A stretch of DNA of 10,071 bases. Origin: Helicobacteraceae bacterium (lineage in GTDB: Bacteria > Campylobacterota > Campylobacteria > Campylobacterales > Sulfurimonadaceae). Of the stretch, positions 1 through 6,163 are shown piece after piece (position 1 is the stretch's first letter; each line of letters starts with the position of its first letter). The notes beneath the pieces were generated by a model. It saw only the letters and a list, made by a program, of their open reading frames with translations. It was not told the origin of the DNA and searched no databases. The position numbers and the translations under genes are program-made. The DNA is taken from assembly GCA_027056525.1 (NCBI GenBank), contig JALUKO010000182.1, positions 1 to 10,071 of the forward strand, written 5' to 3'.

Positions 1-282
1 AACTATCTCTGCACCACACTCTGCAAAATTTACATTTTTGGGATTGGACTCAGAAAATATACGAACACTTTGACCGGCTATGTTGAAATGATTTTCATCA
101 ATCTCATATGCCTCATCTTCAAATGTTCCATGAACAGAATCGTTTTTGAAAAGATACAGCATCATATCTTTGCTCGCCATATCATTAATGGCGACCAGTT
201 CAACATCCTCTCTTCTCGCAGCTATGCGTGCAACACAGCGGCCGATTCTTCCAAATCCGTTAATTGCTATTTTAAGCGCCAT
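1..282 (-). CDS. gap: Glyceraldehyde-3-phosphate dehydrogenase, N-terminal part (gene runs off the left edge)
   Basis: This partial gene encodes the first 94 residues of cytoplasmic glyceraldehyde-3-phosphate dehydrogenase, which interconverts glyceraldehyde 3-phosphate and 1,3-bisphosphoglycerate in glycolysis and gluconeogenesis. The protein begins MALKIAINGFGRIGR, the classic Rossmann NAD-binding start with the GxGxxG loop at residues 9-14. It continues with VAIND at 30-34, whose Asp usually contacts the NAD ribose, and NDSVHG at 47-52, matching the family's YDSVHG motif. The catalytic Cys lies beyond the window edge, so integrity cannot be judged. The ATG at 280-282 is preceded by a purine-rich AGGGAA about four bases upstream, which supports this start. 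The gene is divergent from nadD. Whether it is the NAD- or NADP-dependent type cannot be settled from this fragment. Confidence 0.95.
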   Translation of the reverse strand, partial: MALKIAINGFGRIGRCVARIAARREDVELVAINDMASKDMMLYLFKNDSVHGTFEDEAYEIDENHFNIAGQSVRIFSESNPKNVNFAECGAEIV

Positions 283-349
283 TATATTCCCTGTAATTTA
301 AAAAAATTGGGCTATTTTATCGAAAGTTTCGTTATAATTCGCTTTAAGT
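283..349. promoter_or_regulatory. Divergent promoter region between gap and nadD
   Basis: These 67 bp must hold both promoters unless transcription enters from outside. On the plus strand a perfect TATAAT lies at 333-338, only 11 bases before the nadD start codon. On the minus strand a less perfect TAAAAT-like -10 (around 315-320) could serve gap. Between them is an 11-bp odd palindrome, CGAAAGTTTCG at 321-331, which could be a small operator or chance. Campylobacterota housekeeping promoters often rely on the -10 box and upstream T-rich DNA rather than a clear -35 box, so the missing -35 is not a strong objection. Confidence 0.55.
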
Positions 350-892
350 ATGGAAACTGTTGCACTTTTTGGTGGTTCGTTTGATCCGCCGCATATCGGT
401 CATGAAGCTATTGTCAAAGCTCTTTTAGATTGTAAAGAGATTCAAAAAGTGGTTGTGATGCCCACTTTTTTAAACCCTTTTAAATCGAAATCCTACGCAC
501 CAGCTGAGCTAAGGCTCAAATGGCTCAAAAAGATCTTTGAGCCGTATAAAAATGTTGCAGTAGATACATTTGAGATACAGCAGACAAAAAAGGTCCCAAC
601 AATAGAAAGTGTCAAATACCTTCTACAAAAATACGATAAAGTCTATCTCGTCATAGGTGCAGATAATTTGGGTTCTTTACACAGCTGGTACAAGTATGAT
701 GAACTTGCACAACTGGTAACTTTTGTAGTTGCAAAAAGAAACAACATAGAGATACCAAACAATTTTTTAGATGTAAACATTGATGTGAGTGTATCTTCAA
801 CACAATTGAGACAAAATTTGGATCTATCTAAATTACCCAAGCAATGTGCACAAGAGATAATGAAATTTTATAAGGAAACAAATGCAAAATAG
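350..892 (+). CDS. nadD: Nicotinate-nucleotide adenylyltransferase NadD
   Basis: NadD transfers AMP from ATP to nicotinate mononucleotide to give deamido-NAD, the step before NAD synthetase, in the cytoplasm. The 180-residue product has the expected bacterial length and the nucleotidyltransferase signatures: GGSFDPPHIGH at residues 8-18 (the GxFDPxHxGH ATP-binding loop), IGADNLGSLHSW around 102-113, and SSTQLR at 149-154, matching the ISSTxIR phosphate-binding motif. The ATG at 350 puts the first motif seven residues in, as is usual, so the start is well supported. There is no good Shine-Dalgarno and a TATAAT ends only 11 bases upstream, so the message may be nearly leaderless. The rsfS start lies inside its 3' end (11-base overlap), a common pairing. 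No damage is seen. Confidence 0.95.
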   Translation: METVALFGGSFDPPHIGHEAIVKALLDCKEIQKVVVMPTFLNPFKSKSYAPAELRLKWLKKIFEPYKNVAVDTFEIQQTKKVPTIESVKYLLQKYDKVYLVIGADNLGSLHSWYKYDELAQLVTFVVAKRNNIEIPNNFLDVNIDVSVSSTQLRQNLDLSKLPKQCAQEIMKFYKETNAK

Positions 893-1217
893 AATAGAAA
901 AAATAACAGAAGTGTTAGATAAAAACAAAGCTGAGGCTATAGAGGTTTTTGACCTGCGTGAAAAAAACTACTTTGTTGATTATGCGATCATCGCTTCTTC
1001 ACTCGGTTCCAAACACACAGGAGCACTGCTTGATCATCTCAAAAAAGATCTGAAACCGAATGAAACATTTAACTGTGTCGATGAAAGCGGAGACTGGATT
1101 GTGATCGATCTTGGAGATATCCTCATACATATCATGACTCCCGAGTACCGAGGTAAGTACGATATGGAAAACTTTCTTGCTGAACTCAGTGACGGCAAAG
1201 AGGGTGAAGCCCTCTAA
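882..1217 (+). CDS. rsfS: Ribosome silencing factor RsfS (RsfA/YbeB/Iojap family)
   Basis: RsfS binds ribosomal protein uL14 on the 50S subunit and blocks subunit joining, lowering translation during starvation. The 111-residue product has the usual length. It shows the family's DYAIIASS segment at residues 33-40 and the C-terminal signature from W72 through DLGDILIHIM to EYRGKYDMENF at about 88-98. The ATG lies inside the end of nadD, with AAGGA about six bases upstream, so translation is probably coupled to nadD. Clustering of rsfS with nadD is widespread in bacteria. The gene is followed almost at once by an intrinsic terminator, so nadD-rsfS is likely a two-gene transcription unit. Confidence 0.94.
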   Translation: MQNRIEKITEVLDKNKAEAIEVFDLREKNYFVDYAIIASSLGSKHTGALLDHLKKDLKPNETFNCVDESGDWIVIDLGDILIHIMTPEYRGKYDMENFLAELSDGKEGEAL

Positions 1218-1219
1218 GG

Positions 1220-1254
1220 AAGTAGAATATTTTTCAAATATATTCTACTTTTTT
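1220..1254 (+). terminator. Intrinsic terminator of nadD-rsfS
   Basis: An 11-bp perfect stem pairs 1220-1230 with 1240-1250 around a 9-base loop and leads into a T6 run at 1249-1254. It begins three bases after the rsfS stop codon. The right arm contains the stop codon (1245-1247) and the last codon of the convergent mltF gene. On the minus strand the hairpin would have no T-tract, so it looks effective mainly in the rightward direction. Confidence 0.85.
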
Positions 1255-2663
1255 GGCACTTTTTTTACATCTTCATAATGATTTTCCAAAATATCTCTAT
1301 AGTTATAAATAGAGTCAACATACTTCACCGGTTCACTTCCGCGAGCATAGCCGTGTTTCAAGGTTTTATAGTAAGCTTTTTGAGACAGAAGCGGCAATAC
1401 GACCTTTAAATCATTCCAGACATTTTGATCAAGTCCTATTTTTTTTGCCAATGTTCGGGCATCATGAATATGCCCCATACCTATGTTGTAGGCTGCGAGT
1501 GCAAACTTCATGCGGTTTTCACCTTGAACACCTTTTGGGACAAGGTTGAGCATCGATTTTATATGTCGTGTACCACCCATTACACTTTGCTTGGGATTTA
1601 ACCTGTTTTTTACTCCCAGTATTTTAGCTGTTTTTCTTGTCAGCATCATCAGTCCCCGAACACCTGTAAAACTTTTTGCCTTTGGATTCCAATGTGACTC
1701 CTGATAAGAGATGGCAGCTAAAAGTGTCCATGGGATTGTATATTTTTTAGAAGCTTCTATAAAATACTTCTTATATTTTGGAAGTCTCGATTTTATCCGT
1801 TTGTAAAACATTTTTGTATTGTAATAATCAAACAAAAGAACATAACTGTAGTAATGATCCTTGAGCTGTGCCATAGAACCGTTTTGGTTAAATTCGTTGA
1901 GCCACGAGTACATATCTGCTTCAAGCTCTTTGGAATCAGGCGCTAAAACCCATGCAAGCTGCTCTCTTGGGCTAATTGCAAATGCCAAGGCAATCTCAGG
2001 AAAGTAGCGAAGATTGATCGCATAGATATTTGAGTCCGCTATTGTGCAGTCTATCTCATGGTGTGCAACCTGAGCCAAAAGTTCCTCTGTTGAATAATCA
2101 GAAGTATAGGTTGCATTGATCTCAAAACCATCCTCTTGCAATGCTTCTATGGTCTCTTGATAGCTGGTTCCTTCTCCAACTGTAATTTTTAAACCTGCGA
2201 GATCTTCCACATCTCTTGGGAATTTACTGCTTCCAAGCATTCCCCTGTGGCAAATCACCTGTTCTTGTACCTCAAAATAAGAGGGACCAAAATTGAAGGT
2301 TTTTTCTCGCTTATGTGTTTTGGCAAGGGCTGCTGAAGTTATATGAATATTTGGATTTTTACTCAGAGCTATCGCTTCTTTCACAGTGTTTGCAGTGGTA
2401 ATATTGAGATCAACCCCTAGATGTTTTGCATAGGCACTTAAGAGATCATACTCAAAACCCTGTGCTCCATCTGTACCGATATAATATGTAGAGGGTGCAT
2501 TTAAAAAGACCACATTAAGTTTTTTTGACTTTTTAATCTGGGTAAATAATGAGGGCTTCTCTATTTTATGTACAGGGGAATACGCCGAGTGAGAGAGCCA
2601 GCCAAATATAAAAAATGAGATGCCAAACAATGCAAACAGTATAAACCTAATGTACTTATCCAT
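1245..2663 (-). CDS. mltF: MltF-type membrane-bound lytic transglycosylase (SBP_bac_3 plus SLT domains)
   Basis: This enzyme is predicted to cleave murein between MurNAc and GlcNAc, forming 1,6-anhydro ends, in the periplasm. The 472-residue protein has an N-terminal hydrophobic segment (about 5-22, signal anchor or signal peptide, no clear lipobox), a periplasmic solute-binding-like regulatory domain (about 48-275, with GFEYDLLSAYAKHLGV at 69-84), and a C-terminal SLT domain (about 300-460). In the latter, E322 in the YQES motif is the expected catalytic acid, followed by TGVRGLMMLT (333-342) and AYNIGMGH (391-398). Length is a little below E. coli MltF (about 518). It starts 15 bases after the upstream kinase stop, with no strong Shine-Dalgarno, so coupled translation is plausible. 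The two-component context suggests controlled wall turnover, but the kinase's control of it is inference. Confidence 0.9.
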   Translation of the reverse strand: MDKYIRFILFALFGISFFIFGWLSHSAYSPVHKIEKPSLFTQIKKSKKLNVVFLNAPSTYYIGTDGAQGFEYDLLSAYAKHLGVDLNITTANTVKEAIALSKNPNIHITSAALAKTHKREKTFNFGPSYFEVQEQVICHRGMLGSSKFPRDVEDLAGLKITVGEGTSYQETIEALQEDGFEINATYTSDYSTEELLAQVAHHEIDCTIADSNIYAINLRYFPEIALAFAISPREQLAWVLAPDSKELEADMYSWLNEFNQNGSMAQLKDHYYSYVLLFDYYNTKMFYKRIKSRLPKYKKYFIEASKKYTIPWTLLAAISYQESHWNPKAKSFTGVRGLMMLTRKTAKILGVKNRLNPKQSVMGGTRHIKSMLNLVPKGVQGENRMKFALAAYNIGMGHIHDARTLAKKIGLDQNVWNDLKVVLPLLSQKAYYKTLKHGYARGSEPVKYVDSIYNYRDILENHYEDVKKVPKK

Positions 2664-2678
2664 CAGGCTAGTTTACAA

Positions 2679-3962
2679 TCATATAGCTTTTGCAAATATA
2701 AAACGGTTTATCCCGTTATCGTACTCATGCGCTAAAACCTCATCATGTACTTTTAAGATAGAATCGACCAGATAAAGCCCCAGTCCAAAACTGTTCTTCG
2801 ATGGATTTTCTTTTGTAAATGGTTCTATATAGTATTTTAGAGGGTGTTTCAAACGCTCCCCTTTACTCTCAAAACACAGTTCATTGTTAATGATAACTAT
2901 CTTTACATGTGCATCCGGGGAGTACTTGATACCATTATCTATCATATTTTTGATAGCGGTTGTATAGAGCCTGTAATTGGCAAATACTTTCATACTTGCT
3001 TCTACATTGACACTGACACTGATCCTCTCAACCATAGCCATATCGATAGCGCCATCAATAATATCCACAAGACGGTACTCTTTAAAATCACGTTTATCAT
3101 GCAGGCTCGTCACCTCTTCAATAAGAGCAAACTCTGTTACAAGATCCTCTAGTCTTCCAAAAATCGAGCTAAATCTATCGCGTTGTTTTTGCGTGTCAAG
3201 CATCTGTGTCGCAATAGTTCCTTTTGCTATAGGAGTTTTGAGTTCATGCATAATATTTCTCAAAAAGAGTGTACGAGATTCTAAAATGTTGGTAATTTTA
3301 TGACGGGTGGCTTCCAGTTCGTTCGCTATCAGTGCGATCTCATCACTTCCTTCCATCTTAAAAGAGATATCCATATTTCCATTACCAAACTGTGCTATTT
3401 TTCTTCTTAGACGAATCAATGGACGCAGTTTTTGCAAAATAAGAAAATAGGAGATGGAGATAATAAGAATAATAGTCATATAAGTATATGCAATACTCCA
3501 GTATCTATAAGGCTTCAGTTCTTCATCCTGAATCAAAACAGATCCGGTACGCGACTGAATATAAAAATAGATCTCTTTTTTATGCTGAATCATTGTGGCC
3601 CGCATATCTTCCACAACTTTTTGGGTATAAAAATTTTTCTTGATATAAAGATAGGAGTTATTGATCGCTTTAAAGTCTTTGCTTTGAAGCACTATCCCCT
3701 CATGAAGCACATCTTTTTGAGTATCTTTATCTTTTTCTATGTGCAGATGGTACACCGCCAGATTTGCCTCAAGCATAATATTTGAGCTTTGTCTTTGTTG
3801 ATGTTCACGATAAATTTGCGTTATGATGGCATGTTTTGTAAAGATCTGGTCAATATACTGTTGTTTATTGAGTTTATAAAATTCCCAAAACACCACACTT
3901 ACACTCACAAGAGTGACTACAAGTGCAAAAAGTACAGTAATTAAAACAGCATGTTGACGCAT
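2679..3962 (-). CDS. ArsS-like sensor histidine kinase
   Basis: This is an inner-membrane sensor kinase of the two-component type, probably partner of the response regulator encoded 12 bases upstream. The 427-residue protein has a first membrane segment (about 7-27), a periplasmic sensor loop (about 28-157), a second membrane segment (about 158-176), a HAMP-like linker (about 177-230), and a DHp domain with FLRNIMHELKTPIAKG, where H239 is the phosphorylated His. The ATPase domain has an N box (NMIDNGIKYSPD, 339-350) and a G2 box (GLGL, 393-396). The usual G1 DxGxG is replaced by ESKGE (365-369), which may be normal for this subfamily. The H-box context and length recall the ArsS family of Campylobacterota (H. 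pylori ArsS is acid-responsive). The stimulus here is unknown, so no symbol is given. Confidence 0.88.
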   Translation of the reverse strand: MRQHAVLITVLFALVVTLVSVSVVFWEFYKLNKQQYIDQIFTKHAIITQIYREHQQRQSSNIMLEANLAVYHLHIEKDKDTQKDVLHEGIVLQSKDFKAINNSYLYIKKNFYTQKVVEDMRATMIQHKKEIYFYIQSRTGSVLIQDEELKPYRYWSIAYTYMTIILIISISYFLILQKLRPLIRLRRKIAQFGNGNMDISFKMEGSDEIALIANELEATRHKITNILESRTLFLRNIMHELKTPIAKGTIATQMLDTQKQRDRFSSIFGRLEDLVTEFALIEEVTSLHDKRDFKEYRLVDIIDGAIDMAMVERISVSVNVEASMKVFANYRLYTTAIKNMIDNGIKYSPDAHVKIVIINNELCFESKGERLKHPLKYYIEPFTKENPSKNSFGLGLYLVDSILKVHDEVLAHEYDNGINRFIFAKAI

Positions 3963-3974
3963 TAAAAGCTCGGT

Positions 3975-4637
3975 CTATTTAAGAAGTTTATAACCGACAC
4001 CTCTTACAGATTCTATAAGAGATTTATCACCCAACTTGTTACGAATACGACCCACCATAACATCTATGCTCTTGTTGGAAGAGTCTTCATTAATAGCATT
4101 GACATTATGAATAAGATCTTCTCGTGAGACAACAAGTCCCTGTTTTTGAATCATATAAGAGAGTATGCCAAACTCAGCATTGGTAAGCTCTATATTTCTC
4201 CCCTTGTAGGTAATGACCATAGAGGAGGGATCACATTTAAAGTCACTCTTAGATTCCTCTTTTGCTTCTGCTTTTGCAGCATAACGACGCAGTACTGAGT
4301 GAATTCTTGCTTCAAGCTCTCTTGGATCATATGGCTTTGGAAGATAATCATCTGCACCAAGCTCAAGAGCTTTGACTTTATCTGTTACATCGCTTCTAGC
4401 TGAAGAGATAATAATAGGAAGATCCTGACGTTCACGAATGGCTTCACAAACTTCCAGACCATCCATGCCAGGCAGCGTAAGATCTAAAATAACCAGATCA
4501 AATTTTTCCAATTTCAATATACTCACGGCCTTAAAAGGGTCATCTTCTGTAATAACCTCGAAATCAAACTGTTCAAGATACTCTGTGAGTATTTCCGCTA
4601 ATTCCAAATCATCTTCTATCATTAATATTTTTTTCAT
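3975..4637 (-). CDS. OmpR/PhoB-family response regulator (ArsR-like)
   Basis: This cytoplasmic DNA-binding response regulator has 220 residues, typical of the OmpR family. The receiver domain (about 3-117) is complete: acidic pocket E8-D9-D10, phospho-acceptor D52 in LDLTLPGMDG, S79 at the switch position and K101 before P102. A short charged, Ala/Glu/Lys-rich linker (about 119-132) joins it to a winged-helix domain (about 135-219) with the recognition-region pattern SIDVMVGRIRNKLG (190-203) and the VRGVGYKL wing. The ATG is preceded by AGGA at a suitable distance. The histidine kinase follows after 12 bases and mltF after that, so the three are probably co-transcribed. It resembles the partner of ArsS-type kinases in this phylum. 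Its target genes cannot be read from this window. Confidence 0.93.
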   Translation of the reverse strand: MKKILMIEDDLELAEILTEYLEQFDFEVITEDDPFKAVSILKLEKFDLVILDLTLPGMDGLEVCEAIRERQDLPIIISSARSDVTDKVKALELGADDYLPKPYDPRELEARIHSVLRRYAAKAEAKEESKSDFKCDPSSMVITYKGRNIELTNAEFGILSYMIQKQGLVVSREDLIHNVNAINEDSSNKSIDVMVGRIRNKLGDKSLIESVRGVGYKLLK

Positions 4638-4684
4638 AAAGCTATCCTATCAAAAATGAGCTAATAAGTAGTTAACACCACTTA

Positions 4685-6082
4685 CTACTCTTTACTCAGT
4701 CGGCAAAAACCATTTCTTGAGCTATCTAAATCATATTTACGCAATACGTTCATGAAACATTCTATATTGTTTACAAATAACCTTACGAGATCCGGGTCAA
4801 ACTGCGTGCCGGAGTGTTCTTCTATATAAAAGAGTACATCTTCTAAATCCCATGCTTCTTTGTAGATTCTTTCATTTATCAAAGCATCAAAAACATCAAC
4901 CAAAGAAACTATACGTGCGGCGATGGGTATCTCTCGGGCCAACAACCCTTCTGGGTATCCTGTACCATCCCAACGCTCATGATGATACTTTGCGATATCT
5001 TTGGCGATTTTTCCAATTTTTTGATTCTCTTTAAAGGCTTTTTCAATAAACTCTTCACCCATCACGGTATGTTGCTTGATCACTTCAAACTCTTCAACCG
5101 TAAGTTGATCCGGCTTAGATAAAGTACTATAAGGAACAAACATCTTCCCAACATCATGCAAAATGGCCATCTCTCCTACAACATTTGCTTCCCCATCAAA
5201 CATTCCGTAAAGTTTTGCCAGCAAATAGCTGTATTCACTAATGCGTTTGATATGAGAACTTGTTTCAAGGTTTTTAAACTCCGTCATCTCGGAAAAAAGA
5301 TTGAGAATATTTTGACTCAAGCCTGTTTGAGCAGATTCAAAAAGCTCAACAGGATGTGTATTTTTGTATATTCTTGCATAAAACTCATCTCTTGAAAACG
5401 GTTTGGTGATATAATCATTTGCTCCCTCTCTAAGAAAAGAAGCTGTGCTGTAAGAGTCTGTCTCTGAAGTCAATACAACAATGTGCAAATCTTTCTTACC
5501 CATGAGTGCACGTGCTTTTTTTATCAACTCTATAACATCAATATTGTTTGAGCTGTGAAAATTGACAATCATAAGCTCTATTCCAAAATGCACTTGCAGA
5601 CGCTTTAATGCTTCACTATCAGAACTAGCACTTAAAACCCTAAAATTATGCATCACTAAGTTTTGCTGTAAGTAACTTCTATAAAGCGTTGCATCATCAA
5701 CCAATAAAACAGTTTTATTTCTATTGTGCTCTAAACGCTTTAATTTTTCTAGAACTTCAATAATACTTTCTGGATGATTTTTCAATACATAATCAGCTAT
5801 ATTTGCACTCTCAAAGCCATCACTAAAGTCTGCGTCAAAAGTATCTGTAAAAATGATAGGTGAGATGTTGTACCTGTTTAAAAGAGCAATGATTTTCCCC
5901 CGCATCGCATCGGGAAGATCTGTTTCAGCAATGGCAAATTCGTAACGTGATCTATCTAGGTAAGAGTCTGCTTCCACATAAGTACGGGCAATATCAAAGC
6001 TAAAGTCAGTAAACGTACGCATAAGTTCTTGAAACTTTTGACACAACGCCTCATCAACCTCGATAATTAAAACTTTAGCCAT
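4685..6082 (-). CDS. Tandem (pseudo)receiver HD-GYP protein, predicted c-di-GMP phosphodiesterase
   Basis: The 465-residue cytoplasmic protein has receiver 1 (about 2-115), receiver 2 (about 122-240) and a C-terminal HD-GYP domain (about 255-445) of the type that hydrolyses cyclic di-GMP. The catalytic domain looks intact: H277, H309-D310 followed by VGK, H367-H368, the DGTGYP signature (372-377) and the VDVFDAL segment. Both receivers lack the phosphorylatable Asp. Receiver 1 has E53 at that position and a weakened acidic pocket (EVD). Receiver 2 keeps D129-D130, T205 and K227-P228 but has N174 where Asp belongs. Control is therefore probably not ordinary phosphotransfer, or the input comes through dimerisation or partner binding. 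It sits 80 bases after feoB and 47 before the ArsR-like regulator. No output helix-turn-helix or GGDEF domain is present. Confidence 0.9.
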   Translation of the reverse strand: MAKVLIIEVDEALCQKFQELMRTFTDFSFDIARTYVEADSYLDRSRYEFAIAETDLPDAMRGKIIALLNRYNISPIIFTDTFDADFSDGFESANIADYVLKNHPESIIEVLEKLKRLEHNRNKTVLLVDDATLYRSYLQQNLVMHNFRVLSASSDSEALKRLQVHFGIELMIVNFHSSNNIDVIELIKKARALMGKKDLHIVVLTSETDSYSTASFLREGANDYITKPFSRDEFYARIYKNTHPVELFESAQTGLSQNILNLFSEMTEFKNLETSSHIKRISEYSYLLAKLYGMFDGEANVVGEMAILHDVGKMFVPYSTLSKPDQLTVEEFEVIKQHTVMGEEFIEKAFKENQKIGKIAKDIAKYHHERWDGTGYPEGLLAREIPIAARIVSLVDVFDALINERIYKEAWDLEDVLFYIEEHSGTQFDPDLVRLFVNNIECFMNVLRKYDLDSSRNGFCRLSKE

Positions 6083-6129
6083 TGTGACACATCTCTCTTA
6101 TAAAAAAATTATCTTTTACAGAGTATATC
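6083..6129 (-). promoter_or_regulatory. Possible promoter of the HD-GYP gene
   Basis: Reading leftwards, a T6 run is followed by a TATACT hexamer (6122-6127, five of six matches to TATAAT), and a second candidate, GATAAT, lies at 6108-6113. A purine-rich GAGAGA lies about 11 bases before the ATG and may serve as ribosome binding site. Choice between the two -10 candidates is not possible from the sequence. Confidence 0.35.
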
Positions 6130-6163
6130 AAAAAAGTTCTACTTTTTAACTGTAAAGTTTTTT
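6130..6163 (-). terminator. Weak candidate terminator after feoB
   Basis: On the minus strand, an A-tract overlapping the feoB stop codon is followed by TTTAC, a 9-base loop, GTAGA, then AC and a T6 run. TTTAC/GTAGA pair with one G-U wobble and the outer A and T runs can pair over it. The stem is short and A/U-rich, so termination may be partial, leaving some read-through into the HD-GYP gene. Confidence 0.3.

Noticed and set aside
70..384. Plus-strand open frame of 104 codons at the left edge.
   Set aside because: It is antisense to the clear gap N-terminus and runs into nadD in another frame; the translation has no recognisable domain.
3432..3785. Plus-strand open frame of 117 codons opposite the histidine kinase.
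   Set aside because: It lies antisense to the kinase's sensor region and second membrane segment and has no independent support such as a ribosome site or known domain.
4662..4687. Ten-pair hairpin overlapping the HD-GYP stop codon, considered as a terminator before the response-regulator gene.
   Set aside because: The stem is A/U-rich with two G-U pairs, and the T5 run begins about five bases after it. It may be a weak attenuator but is not a convincing terminator.
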